64,000 nucleotides of DNA from positions 58,299,321 through 58,363,320 of the forward strand of contig NC_059075.1 in the NCBI RefSeq assembly GCF_020497125.1, in the 5' to 3' direction. This DNA is from Mauremys mutica (Eukaryota > Chordata > Testudines > Geoemydidae). Below the pieces are notes generated by a model, which was given only the letters and a program-made list of their open reading frames with translations, searched no databases and was not told the origin of the DNA. This document shows, piece after piece, positions 46,268 to 58,103 of this stretch. The translations under genes and the position numbers were made by a program. The number at the start of each line of letters is the position of its first letter. Positions within the stretch are counted from its first letter, which is position 1.

Positions 46268-46415
46268 TTCGAAAGTCGATGCCGGCCCTGTTAATGTGGA
46301 CTCGGAAATTCGAATTAGTGTATTTACTGTGGATACACAAATTCGACTTCATAAGGTCGAATCCACAAATTCGACTTAAGTAGATTCGAAATAGTCTTGT
46401 AGTGTAGACAAGGCC
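46268..46415 (-). promoter_or_regulatory. Right terminal and subterminal repeat region
   Basis: Seven TCGA cores lie between 46268 and 46390, again mostly TTCGAA/TTCGAC, ending in the inverted terminus. It lies upstream of the transposase start on the minus strand and so probably includes its promoter. Confidence 0.5.
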
Positions 46416-46639
46416 TTAGAAGAGCTGTCTTCTTGAAACTATGTTGCAAGCATAGTTTATCTCATTTTTGGAGGGGTTTCAGAGGGTGATTTTCTTTAAT
46501 CTTGGGTTGAGTTGTATTTTTGTTAAAATGAACTGCTTTGATCCATTAGCCCAGGTACTTAATTGATATAAGTCACAGTGGAAGTCTTTCCATGGAATCG
46601 GAATGAATTGTAATTAATTCCTTAGAGTTCTCTCCAAAT

Positions 46640-47225
46640 GAAAGTGCATATCCATTCCATCTTGCAAAGCTCATCTAGGATTATTAGAAAGATTCTTAAT
46701 GGTAGAAATTTCTCCCAAGGTTAACAGAGCTTGTCTTGTTTCCTGTCCATTAGACAGCCCCTCACTTCTATGAGGCCCCCTCCACCGTTTCTGAATTAAG
46801 CCATGGCTTTGCACAGTAGACAGTAATCTCTGATGTGGAATTTTGTCAAGTGTTTTCTGAAAAATCCAAGTATACAATGTTCACAGCATTCCCCATGTTT
46901 GTACTGGCAGTAGCATGCTCAAATAATTCTAACAAGTAAGTGAGGCATGACCTTCCCTTCCTGAAACCATGTTGTCTATCCTTAATTCAAGTTGTGGTTT
47001 TCCGACCATTCCTCCATTTGATCTTTTAAAACCATTTCCAAGACTTTTCCCACAACCGATGCAAAACTGTAATAATTAGTCTATAATTTCCTGGTGTGCT
47101 GTATCTATACATTCTAAAAATGGCCTTGTGTTGGCTACTTGCCATGCTTCCATGTGTTCTTTTCAGTTGTCTGTTAAAAGACTTCAGTTCCTCCAAGTGT
47201 TTCTGCAGCACTAACTTTTATTAGG
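46640..47225 (-). pseudogene. Degenerate CR1-type LINE reverse transcriptase fragment
   Basis: Read on the minus strand across several frameshifts: STPGNYRLI (47.1 kb), then QHGFRKG-like (about 46.97 kb) and a KTLDKIPHQRLLSTVQSHGL stretch (46.8 kb) corresponding to the FDxVPH region of CR1 RT. Multiple stops; an old dead copy starting about 220 bp outside the Harbinger. Confidence 0.75.
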
Positions 47226-50140
47226 CAGTGAGCTACTTGTGTCTTATCAGTCACACGAGTTTGAGAACTGTGCAGTGAAATGTTAAGGAGAAGGCAAAGA
47301 CAAAATGCTTAGATAATAAGTAAATTTTCATTGCAGAATACAAGAATTAATATCAAATAGGTTCTGAAAAATCCTGAATATTGTGATGAAAACTTACATC
47401 CAGTCAGAGCTGGATGAAACATCCAAAATTTTGCTTCCTAGATTATTGAGGTTCAACCAATTCTTGGTCCTGGTGAAATCTATGGGAGTCTTACTCCAAC
47501 AGGTACAGAATTTGCCCAATTGAAACTAAAGATTTCAACAAAAAATTCACAAATCAAGCCCTAGAAGACAGTGTCCTTTTGATTCCTACTTCTTTCCCTC
47601 TTTATTCAGTAGAAATATTGCACAAGTCTGGCAGAGCTCATAGGTCCAAGCCTACAGCAAATTCAAGAAACAGTGCCCATTTTGGAGGAAGATCCATTTA
47701 GCTGGTAGAAAAGGAGGCATGTGAATGTAAACAAATAATCATTTTTGGCATAGCAGTCATTCAGCAATGGACAGGAGTGTGGGGACACATCTTTGTCTCT
47801 TCATTATCCAGCCATTATATTTCCTTTTACCAGTTCTCTCTGCAAAAGTGTCTAAGCACAGCATATGAGTGACACGCTTTTAAGTTTCATCTTTGTATAC
47901 TGTAGACACAGAAGTGCTTTCTTTCAAAACTGGCCTCTAAGTCATTACTTTAGTAATACTGAATACCATCATTTTTCCTTTGCTGTAATTCTTATTAGCA
48001 TGTTGCAGTAAACTTCAAGGAAAGAGTAAAAGTCATTAGTTTTGAAGAGGTGTATCCTCCTCAGATTGCTGTGTAGTTACCAGTTCTGGCCAAGGGATGG
48101 TCATTGATATAATATCAGATATATATGTAAGAAGAGGACATGGCAAACAAGAAAGCATACAGATGAAAAGTGGCTAAAAGTTTTGACTTGTCTTAATCTG
48201 TAGACAAGGTGTCTAGCACCAGCTTCACTGCCTAAAAATTCAGGAAGACAGCACTGTTTTGTTTTATACTGTGCTACAGGTTTTATTTGCAACCATCAGA
48301 GCTAATATATATAGTACTTTGTATATATGAAATTGTGATCAGAGATTGCTTTTGTTTCAGTATACGATGTCTATGGACATTATACACTATAGAGTGCTGA
48401 TTTCTTCACCTTTTCAGTTCAGTGAGCAGTAGTAGATTTCCATTGCCCAATGGCCTTTTTCTTTTTCTAGCACTGGCATTGTAGTAGAATGATATTTTTG
48501 AAATCAATGGGTCAGCTGATCTGACTCTGGCTGCTTTAGAGACTGAATAATGGCTATTAGCTTTGAACAATTTTCTGATTTGTAGAAAGAGATTTGGTAT
48601 AGACACAAGTTAAAGAAAGAGAGTCACTTATAAAAACAGGTGGAATTAAGGTTGGTCACAGCAGTGTCTTCTGCTCCCAAAAGCTTCTGGAAAGTGAGAC
48701 TTGAAAATCAGGGAATGATCAGTTATGGTGCTGCCACATATTTTATAAAAAATACTTTAGCTTTAAGAGAAACAACAAGACAGAAATTTAAGAAAACCAG
48801 GAAATGCACAGTTAAGATAACGCTTCCCACAAAACATGCCAAGACAACCTTAATTCTGTCCCTTCATTGTGTCATGAGCAGAGGTGGGAACATTTTTTTG
48901 TTCAAAACTTTTTTTTGGCAAAAAATACAGGTTTGGTGGTGATGAAACATTTTACGACTCATGTGAGTTTCACTAAATTGTTCATGTGGAAAGCCATACA
49001 ACAAAAACAATCTAAAAAGTTGAAATGAAACATTCTGACTTTTCTGTTTGAAAGGACTTCTTGTTTAGAAACTACCGCCAGTTCTATCTTTAAAAAATTC
49101 CACCCTCTTTAAAATCAAAGTGAAACATTTAATTTTTGGGACTCTTTGGCTTGCCAACGACTTAGTTTTAGATTTGACCTGAAACATTTTTTTTAAGTGA
49201 AAATTTATTTGCACAGCTCTAGTCATGATGGACTCCTCTTAGTATTAATAGCAATATCTCTTACAATAGGGTCCACTATATTACAAAGTACAAACAGTAT
49301 GAAGCAAGTGCTTCAAGTAGCCACTTTCTATATGTCTGGGCACATCATGCTCAGGAACAATATTCCAAAAATATAATCCCTTGTACTCACAGTCACTGCT
49401 CCACAATCTTACGTTTTTGGCTTCAGAAGGGTATCTTTGGAAACATGTATAATGACTTTACTTTCTGGAAGAATACCAGTAGTGGACAATCTCTGAAATT
49501 CAACTTTCACAGGGAAATAGGTCTCCAGATCTCGTGATTGTCAGTCTGCCTAGAACAAATGTGTTTTTGAAAGTCTTGATCAAGAGGAGGGGACACATGA
49601 CCTGAGGTGACTGATAAACAGCATGAGAATTTGGCTGAACTCTATCTACATGACACAGTTGCTGCAGTTGAAAACAACAGATGAGAGAGAGTCCTTGGGC
49701 CAAATCATGCAACTTTAGGGCAGACCTAATACAGACTGAACGCCAACAAAAGTCAGGAAGAGATTTGTCTGAATAAGAACTGCAGGATTTGATCTCTTAA
49801 GAGAGATCTTAGGTTCTAGAGGAGTTTTATACTCGAGGACTCTCCCATTATTGTGCTACTAGCTACATGTTGGTAGTTTGGTGTTTTACAATAGAAGAAT
49901 AATTAGAACAGAGCTTTGTATATCACATTCTGTGATCAGCTGTTTTGTTTTTTTACTTGCAATGAAACAGGAACCAAAGAAAAGCAAAATGCATAGCGAA
50001 AATAGCTAATATTTTGGCAAAGTAAAAAAATCTTTCTTCTTTTTGTGATGGATTAAATTAAAACTCATAGTTGTGCATATGATGTGTGCTGGCCATTTGC
50101 TATTGCAAGTTTTCATGTTGCTTGACCTTGTATGAGCGAG

Positions 50141-50171
50141 TTGGTTGTTTTTTGTTTTGTTTTTTGAGCGT
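50141..50171. repeat. T-rich low-complexity tract
   Basis: A run of T and TG/TTTTG units (ttggttgttttttgttttgttttttgag); no further structure. Confidence 0.5.
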
Positions 50172-51636
50172 CAAGTTACAATCACTCTTCTAAGAGTAGT
50201 ACTATAAATAATTTGTTTCTAAATTATTTTTTGAAGGGCTGAATTTGTCTCCTTTTGGCCTATTGATATCGGTGCTAGGCTGTTTCCTTTCTATGACTCT
50301 TTTTGTTCATCTTACAGTAGTAGTAACTTAATTCTTTTTTAACTGATGCACAGAGCCCTCTCCTCAGTAACCACACTGGGAATTTTGCCAGAGCAAGGAT
50401 GGTACAATGAGGACTGGATTTTGTAAAGTCAGATTATGAATGGGTTTATATTATGCACTATATATCCTAATGCTGAGTAGTTCTTCCCACCCTCTCCTAT
50501 TCATTTCCCTTTTCTCCTCTGTCTGATGCAGTGCTGTAATAGCCCAGTACACAACCTAATAAAATATCAGAATGTAGAATAACAAGCAGCAGATTTGCTA
50601 TTAAAAAGACATTTGACATTTTTTAAATATATTCAGTATTTTGGATGTCTAGACAAAGCTGGTGGCACATTACTATACAGTCCTCTAAAAGTATGTAAAA
50701 AGCTTCCTGGCATGCAATATGGTCATGAAATGTGGTCTAGCTTTTAAATTAAGAAGCAGAGAATAATCAGACTGGTAATTTATCAGATTATAAAGAGATG
50801 TGTTTAGCAAATGAGTTAACTCATCCTAATACTAAAATAAAAAATGTGATCCAGATTAGAAATGTGCTGAAAATAGACACTAGCTGAAAACATCTCTGTC
50901 CTAATGATGGTTCATACACACTGGGTACGAGAGGTGACAAGATTGAATCCTGCACAATCCCACATTAAAATCACCTGGGAGGAAGAGCACAAATGTTTAT
51001 TACTGATCTTTAATCTCTCAGAGGAAGAAATAATTCTATTGAAACTGATTTTTCCATCAAGTTTTGGACGACTTTTTTGGTGAATATAATATTTGTTCTG
51101 AGGATGTACCTTCTATGACTGTATCTGTCCTGTGCATAAGATAACAACCCTGTAGTCTTATTATGGTTACATTGGGCAGTTCAGAACTGTAGGGCCAAAT
51201 TCATGGTGCTGCATTAGGGTGGTTTAGGGAAGGATTTGGCTTGTACTAGCCAAGTACAGTTTACTTCATAACTTTTTATCTTAACTTGAAATTCCTAGGT
51301 CTCAAAAGAAACCTATTATGATGCAAGGACTACCACTCATATGGAACTTATGTGGTTGTCATTGGCGCCTGCTCCTTTTGTAAAAGGTGGTAAAATAAAC
51401 AGGGAAGTATAACAGAGGATGGACTTCATTATTCCATAAACTTCCAGGATTTAAGGCATGATTATGTACATATTAACCTGAGCATCACAACAACATAAAC
51501 AACAGTACAGGCAACTAACAGTAAAGCATTATCAAGATTATTTTTGCTAATTACACTATTAACTATGGAATTTCAGGCACATGTTTGGATTACCTACTCA
51601 TTTCAATACTTTCCTGTTGCTGATCTTTTTTGGCAG

Positions 51637-51698
51637 CAATTTTTCCAGTTACAGGAATTGCTGGTACTATGCCTGGAGACACTCAGCCTTTAGTTCAG
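51637..51698 (+). CDS. Candidate host exon 6
   Basis: The acceptor tgatcttttttggcag and the donor TTCAG|GTAGGA are good. With the phase 1 entry from exon 5 the first codon is GCA (Ala), followed by 20 open codons reading IFPVTGIAGTMPGDTQPLVQ, exit phase 0. A second frame is open, but only this one links exons 5 and 7. Confidence 0.56.
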
Positions 51699-52779
51699 GT
51701 AGGAAAAGATTCTGTAAGATAGTTTACATAGCCATATCCTCAGAGGGGCCTGCTGCATAGCGTACCGTTTTAAGGTTTAGCAGAGTACATACCACAGCTA
51801 TCGGATGTAGACCATCTCAAGGGTCTCTGCGGCTGTTTAACTCTTGACATAAACTGTTCCTTCCAGCTCGAGCAGAAAAAATACACATTTGCTTGCCAAA
51901 GCTGTGCAAACACATTCAGCTAAATAAAGCTAATCAATTATGTAAAAGACGAGACATTTTAGAAGCAAGAGGTGGAGGAAGGGAAAGGGGCCAGGTTTAT
52001 TTTTTCCTGTGATCGTTTTTGATTAACTGTACACGTGCAGTGGAAAAGCAGCTGTTGAGACTGATATTGTAGTGATGCAAAAGCAGGGAATGGCTTTTCC
52101 TCTCGTTTTGAGAAGTAAGACTCTCAATGTTGAAATACAAGTAAAATATTTCCAGGAGCACACGGTTTCTCAGTCTGAAGATGGAAGTAGAATTATGGTA
52201 GCTTTTGGTGGGGTAAGTGGAAATAGTGCTTAGCATTTACATAGCACTTTGAATGGACAAAGTTCTGTTGAAGCGTTGGATAATGATATTAAACATATAT
52301 ACAATTATAATGAAAATATTAGTGGAAGCACTCTGCTTATGGGTATACCAATTGTAGTTACACCGCTAGACCTATGAGTAGTCAGAGCATTCTGGAGAGG
52401 GTCAGGCAGTTCCTTGCTGGGGCTCCCCAGAAGTAATTAACTCGTTTTATATAAATTTAAAATGGGATTATTGGGTCCACCAGCAGCCTTCTCTGGTGCA
52501 GAAGTGAGCCCATCTGCTTACGTTGCCAACATTTAAACAACTTCGTCAAGGGGAAGGTCTTCAAATGACGTGGGAGCTCCTCTGCTGGAGGACTTTTTGT
52601 GCATACTGTGAATTTAAAATTATTTCTCAGTCTTTTTTTTCCAGTTATCTAACTACTGTATAGAATCCAGTGTAATATAACACAAGATCTCAAAATTCCC
52701 ACACTTAGTGGAATTGTGCCAAGGAAGTACTATAAAATAAAAGAACATAAATAGATTTAAATCACTTAACTTATAAATT

Positions 52780-53100
52780 GTGTCTGTCTTCTTTAATTCT
52801 TTTATTCCCATTTTCTGTTTTTCCATATCTGACCCAGTCTGTTAATCTCTATTTTCATTTTTTATTTTTTTACTGTTTTCTTCTATTCACTCCTTTTTTT
52901 CCTTCGAAGAGCAATGTCGTTTTCCTCCTCATTCTTTCTCTTTTTTTATTCACTCCATCCTATTTTTGCCTTCGATCTCTTCTATGTTATGTTGTCCTTT
53001 ACCTGTTGCTCCCCTTCTCTTCTTTCTGCCCACACTATCATCTTTATCTCATCACTTATTCCTGCCTGTATTTCATTGCCTCTCTGTAGTTCTCCCTATC
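52780..53100. repeat. Polypyrimidine-rich tract
   Basis: About 320 bp strongly biased to C and T on the + strand with frequent ttttt and ctcctt words. The open frames in it (52778-53171) are composed of F, L, S, Y and I and are a composition effect. Confidence 0.7.
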
Positions 53101-54249
53101 TCTTTTCCATCACAATTAGTGCTTTATCAACACTAATTAATTATCACAAAGAAACAGCTAAGTATTATTAATCCCACTAGATAGGAAAATTAAGCCAGAA
53201 AGGCTTGATTAAGAGCACAGGGTAGAGGTTGGCCAGAGAGAGAATACAGGAGCCCTAACTCTTAGTCCATTAGACCATGCTGCCTCTCCCACCATCCAGA
53301 AATTACATGAATAGCTCAGCAGAGGAGTTGGCATGTTGGCAGGAGGGACCTTGCAGAAGGCCTTGTATCATCGAAAGATGCTTGAATAGCAATTGTCTCC
53401 CCTCTTCTCTCAAACTACTGATTTTTATGCAATTACACTCCAAAATGGAGTAATTCATAGGTTTAGATTGTGTGGGCCCCAAAGGCTAGCAGTGGGTATC
53501 ATGTAGAGGCACCTTGACTAACCTGGAAAAATCACCATATCAGATGTTATGTTTGCAACAAACAGGGATAGTTTTGTTTTTTAAGTGAAAGGTGAGATTA
53601 ACCTTGACATTTAGTTCATTTTATTTAAATTGGTTTAATGTTACAGAATGTGCAGAACAAAGTATCAGGAAGCTAACTTTCTCTTTTGTGGTTTCCCCCT
53701 CTTCATTATATTTGTTTCCTTGGCTAGTCATGGTTCAGCCCAAAGTGTATACATGAAGACCCACAAGTGTTGTTCATGTGGTAATTTTGCTGCCTTTATG
53801 AGTAAGTGGAAAATTGAATGGCCCCTGTTTCAAATCAAGTTTATTAAAAAAAGCAGAGTAATAAAAGGTGGGAAATGCTTTCTCTACTATGGATTCCACT
53901 ATTTATTGTGATTTAAAGATTTCATACAGTGCTATGCATGCACAGTGAAATTAAATGCATGGAACCAAGTATATTGGCTAGTCTAGTGTTGGAAACCCAA
54001 CACTAGAAGGACATGAATGTTATTTTGGTTTCCTTCCAGTAGGTACGATATCTCTGATTTTTTGGCCCTGTAGCCTGAACAGAATCTATTACAAAGGTTG
54101 AACCACTGATTTCACAGTCTGGTTTACCTTTGGTTGATGTACTACACAAAACCTCGGAAATGAAAGCAGATTCTTTGCAGCTTGTGGGGGATGGGGGGGA
54201 ATACAGTACACTCACTTCCATACCTGAAAGAAAATAGGGTGGCAACATT

Positions 54250-54271
54250 GGTGTGTGTGTGTGTGTGTGTG
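54250..54271. repeat. (GT)n microsatellite
   Basis: Uninterrupted GT dinucleotides. Confidence 0.9.
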
Positions 54272-56004
54272 TTCTCATATTCTCAGAATGTGGCTATAAC
54301 TGGCTGAATTGGAATATCTACAAACAAATTATAGTGTGTCTTTGTGTTTAGTAGACACACCTGGGACTCTGTGTCCATGAGAATGGAGAACAGTGATACT
54401 GCTTAGTATATGAACACAAGACATTGGTGTGGCTGGTTCCTTACATTCTAGACTGTGCTTGGAGAGTTCCTGAAGAAAACCTTTAACTGCCCACAGATTT
54501 GGTGGGACAAAGTCTATCAAACCTTATGCTCCTCATCTGTGGAATTCCCTTAAAATGGAATTATGTGGGGTTCAGACTGTTATTCCTATCTCCCTTCATT
54601 TAAAACAAAAATCGAGGTTGAAAACTTATTTTTTTAACTTAGCTCTAAGCATTTAATGGTTTTGGTGCTAGAGCCCTGCACTCCAATGTTATTTTTATCT
54701 GCTGGTTTGTTTTCCTTGTGATGCTCTAAATGAAAAGTGCTATAGAAGCAGACTGTGGTAGGTGGTAATAAATTAGAGTCTCACAAAGTAGGACATTGTC
54801 TAAATGGAATGAATGGATCTAAACTCCAAGGTTGTCTGCTGTAATGAGGGATAGTTAGGAGATAGGTTTAGGGTTATGACATTATTCACAATTTTCACTT
54901 GGCTCAGTCCTGTTTCCATGGCAGTGAGTATATTTCATTAATTACTAGTTTGTTACCATGGATACTGTATTTCTGGTATTTTTTACATTATTAATGTCCT
55001 GAAGTATAAAGAAGCATTGAATGACTTGATTTTTCAAGCAACCTTCGTTGGCTATTAGAAAATATGGTAATAAAAATCATACTTTTGATCAGCTCACAGT
55101 TGATTTTAAACAAGAGCTATTAATTTAACTGAGTTTAAAATAAATAAATATTTCAATACACTGAGATCTTGACTCCAGATCCTGGATGGGAGCTTTGCCT
55201 GAGTAAACATGGTGTAGTAATTGTAATACTACCTAGCTCTTAGAACGTCTATATTTGGCCCTTGGATACATTTCAGTGCAGGGCCAGGTAGTTCGTTTGA
55301 GTGGAATGGAAATCCAGACCTGCTCAAGTGAGCAGCAGTTGTTTCTACAGAGCACAGCACTAACAGCGTCAGTTTGGGTGGGCCTTATGGCATCATGGTC
55401 AATGAGATGGACGGGATGCTTCCTCGTGTGCTAGCCTCAGAAAAGCCCATGATTCAGGACTTCATCATGCAGTCTTAGGGACGCATTTCCAGAGCATGGG
55501 GAGGAGTTTGGATTTACTGAACTTTGTTGGTAACACCGGACATTCCTTAGGCTTGCTCATGCCTATTTCAGTGTTATGCTGTGGATTTGGTAGGGGGTAT
55601 TCTCCAATCACTGAGTGATTTCTCAAAATTATTTGTCTCCATTTTCTGTCCCATCCCTTATTAATATTATCATTAGACCTGATCCTGTAAAGTACTAAGT
55701 GCCTTCTCAGAGGTGCTGTGTGCTCTGAACTTCCACTGCAATCAATAGGTATTGAGAGCACTTGTACCTCCCAGGAGATGTGCTTAGTCATTTACAGGAT
55801 CAGGCTATTTATGACTTGCTTGGTTCCTATTAGCTTCTGGACTGGGTTAGTCTCGTATCTCTTCTGATAGGTTAATCTTCCATTGATTCTGCATTTTATT
55901 TCAGTACCAGTACTGTAGTATAGATACATTCAAATGGCCTGACCACAAAAGATGCTAAGTATCCTCAACTGCTACAGAAACCAGAACCTCAGTCAGGTCA
56001 TGTT

Positions 56005-56215
56005 TATAATACAGCACTGCAGAGTTCTCCCATCAACATAAAAAACCCACCTCTGCGAGTGGAAGACGCTATGTTGGCAGAAGAAGCTCTCCCACCAACA
56101 TAGCACTGTGCACACGAGTGCTATATTGGTGTAATTTATATCGCTCAAAAGGGTGGAATATTCACACCCCGAGCCACATACGTTTTGTCGACGTAGACTG
56201 TAGTGTAGACATAAC
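56005..56215 (-). mobile_element. Harbinger-type MITE fragment
   Basis: The right end tagtgtagacataacc matches the family terminus; the interior has paired ctcccaccaaca and ctcccatcaaca words. The left terminus is not found. Confidence 0.4.
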
Positions 56216-56868
56216 CTCAGTGACTGTAGTGGGAGTTGAGGGATGTCAGTTCCTCTGACGATCAAGAGGGACAACTAGCAGGAGATCAAACTGAATTGTA
56301 ATATATACCTCAGTGTACGAAGGTTATAATTTGAGAGCAGTCTTGATTTGCTAAATATCTTTCTGTGTATACAAGACAAATTCTACATGTCAGTCTCTAC
56401 ATGGAATATATTATATTGTTAAACAAGCAAATAGCGCAATCATCTTCAAGAGAAGGCTTGATTTGGTTTGGCCAAAGATCAAGAGAATGTGTGGATGGGG
56501 TTTCTAGTTTTATCCAAATCCGTACACCAATCCTCATTTCTAGCCCCTACAGTGATGCACTCTCTCTAGATCAGTATTTATGTCATTGGCAGCTACCCAC
56601 CTTTTCCTGGACTTAAATTTGCACTTCTGTCAGTTCCTTAACCTTTATGAGCTGAAATATTCCTCCACCCCACATAAAACCCTCACATGTATATTCCTGA
56701 AACTACAAAATAACACTTCTCACCTCCAAATTCTTTATAATTTGAAATAAAATATTTGGGTGATAAAATTGAGTGTTCGAAGCACACCTGGAATTAGAAG
56801 AAAGTGACAAAAATGGTATAAAACTATGCCAATACTAATCTGTTAATGACATTAATCTTTTAATTTAG

Positions 56869-57045
56869 AATGTCATCAGAGAAAACAAAAAGCATTGCAG
56901 TCACTGCAAGAAACAGAAGAAAAGGAAACTGGAGAGATTAAGACCCTCTACCTTGCCACTGGCTCTGCACAGATGAAGGAATGTATCCATGCAGACCCAG
57001 TTGCCTAACTCTGTTGCTGAAATAAAAAAACCGCCACCCTCCCTC
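56869..57045 (+). CDS. Candidate host terminal exon with stop and polyadenylation signal
   Basis: A branch-point-like TTAATGAC and a T-rich tract lead to the acceptor at 56867-56868. Entered in phase 0 it codes 35 residues and stops at TGA 56974-56976. It starts NVIRENKKHCSHC and continues into a very basic KKQKKRK, then LERLRPS; C141/C144 make one CxxC and the basic run could be a nuclear localisation signal. AATAAA lies at 57021-57026, only 45 bases after the stop, so the 3' UTR would be short (the end at 57045 is estimated). Confidence 0.55.
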
Positions 57046-57148
57046 TCTTTCCAAAGCAAACCCAGCTTTCACCCTTGTCTGTGTGTTCTGCATTTTTTCC
57101 CTGTTGGATGGGAAGGGTCCTACTTTAATGTATTTGAATTACCCCTAA

Positions 57149-57424
57149 GGGTATATCTACAGTGCAATTAAAAACCTGTGGCTGGTCCATGCCATCTGAC
57201 TCAGGCTCGAGCTGCGGAGCTGTTTAATTGCAGTGAAGACTTTCAGGCTCTTCTTGCAAGCTGAGCTCTGGGACCCTCCCACCATGCAGGGTCCTAGAGT
57301 CCAGGCTCCAGCCCAACCCTGGAAGTCTACACTGCAGTTAAACAGCTCTGCAGCCTGAGCCCCGCAAGATCGAGTCAGCTGACACAGCCAGCTGCGGGTG
57401 TCTAATTGCACTCTAGACATACCC
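57149..57424. mobile_element. Complete palindromic Harbinger-type MITE, 276 bp
   Basis: Starts gggtatatctacagtgcaat and ends attgcactctagacataccc, an inverted repeat whose arms continue for most of the element. Flanked by TAA on both sides (57146-57148, 57425-57427). The centre carries ctctgggaccctcccacc. Related to the partial copy at 21167. No coding capacity; it lies about 100 bp past the candidate host polyadenylation site. Confidence 0.8.
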
Positions 57425-57904
57425 TAAGATTCCTCTTATTTCAGCCGCACCTATCTTGAGTTCTTCTAACTACAAATTCTTTCAGTCAAGCAGGAGTGTA
57501 TGCTTTGGAGCTTGGCTCTTTTGACTACTTTGGAACTTGTCAATATTACTCCTAAGATGGCTGGAGGTGTGGCCAAACTTTTTGAAAGTTTAATGTGAGA
57601 TAATTAGTTGCTCCAAAGAGTTTTAAGGACTGACCAGACTTCCATAAAATTCAGTGTTTTAGATGGGTGCTTAGTGACTCAGTTGATTGTTGACAGCCCT
57701 GGTAAAACTTTTGTTAAAGGAACAGTTTAATTTTATTTTCACAAAAATGATCTAAAATTCAAAACAGACAATTATAAAAGGAAACCATACTATTTGAATT
57801 TGATGAAGATAAGACTAAGTATTCTGTCATCTGCATGCTTCTGATGCCTCAGTCTGGAGCATCTCACTCTCTCTGGCATTGTGTATATAGGAAAATGAAA
57901 CAGT

Positions 57905-58103
57905 TTAATAGGTGTAGTTATACAGGTATAATTTCCCATGTGGACACTCTTATTCCAGAATAAGAATGGCTTTTTTGATTTAGCTTAAACCCCTTCCCAG
58001 GTGACCCATCCCCTTTAAAATTTAGTTTATTATACTTAGTCTGGTATATCCACATGAGATATACAACTATCTCAGTTTACGTTCACACCATGTAGACAAG
58101 GCC
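57905..58103 (-). mobile_element. Harbinger-type MITE, diverged
   Basis: The right end catgtagacaaggcc (to 58103) followed by TAA fits the coding element's right terminus; the left boundary near taggtgtagttatacagg is approximate. Confidence 0.4.

Larger units (their letters stand above)
41610..46415. mobile_element. Complete autonomous PIF/Harbinger transposon, 4806 bp
   Basis: Terminal inverted repeats GGCCTGGTCTACACTA (left) and GGCCTTGTCTACACTA (right, inverted), flanked by the trinucleotide TTA on both sides (41607-41609, 46416-46418), the preferred Harbinger target. It carries a spliced Myb/SANT gene on + and a transposase on -, converging on a spacer, plus a third antisense ORF inside the Myb intron. 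All three frames are intact. Both ends are rich in TTCGAA/TTCGAC motifs. The base composition (CpG-rich, higher GC) contrasts with the surrounding AT-rich intron. Confidence 0.93.
30050..51636. other. Candidate intron 5, host of the complete Harbinger element
   Basis: Besides the Harbinger at 41610-46415 it holds a palindrome at 31.5 kb, CR1 RT fragments at 31.6 and 46.6 kb, MIR-like remnants (33.3, 37.0 kb), AT-rich repeats containing tttcatgaaaa-type words (30.77-31.02, 47.4-47.6, 48.9-49.2 kb), a short retroposon piece at 40050-40143 and a GC-rich MITE. The stretches 34.0-39.9 kb and 49.3-51.6 kb are AT-rich with nothing I can name. Confidence 0.4.
51699..56868. other. Candidate intron 6
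   Basis: Contains a polypyrimidine tract (52780-53100), a MIR-like tail near 53150-53290, a (GT)n microsatellite at 54250-54271, and a Harbinger MITE fragment ending near 56215. A splice-acceptor-like TTTTTTTCCAG at 52644 has no usable donor. The rest is AT-rich with nothing I recognise. Confidence 0.4.
4020..57045 (+). other. Candidate host gene, seven coding exons, product unrecognised (gene span)
   Basis: Exons at 4020-4110, 7787-7865, 8298-8352, 15473-15572, 29983-30049, 51637-51698 and 56869-57045 each lie between an AG acceptor with a pyrimidine tract and a GT donor. Joined in order, the exit phases 0, 1, 2, 0, 1, 0 match the entry phases of the next exon and no stop appears until TGA 56974-56976. 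From ATG 4081 the product is 166 residues: exon 1 gives 1-10, exon 2 11-36, exon 3 38-54, exon 4 56-88, exon 5 89-110, exon 6 112-131, exon 7 132-166; residues 37, 55 and 111 span junctions. I see no signal peptide, membrane segment or known domain; C141 and C144 form a CxxC followed by a lysine/arginine run. Individual exons are short, so chance cannot be excluded; the shared frame is the main support. More 5' exons may precede the window. Confidence 0.58.

Noticed and set aside
52645..52670. Strong splice-acceptor-like tract at about 52644
   Set aside because: No donor follows within a sensible exon length and the frames required by exon 6 close quickly.
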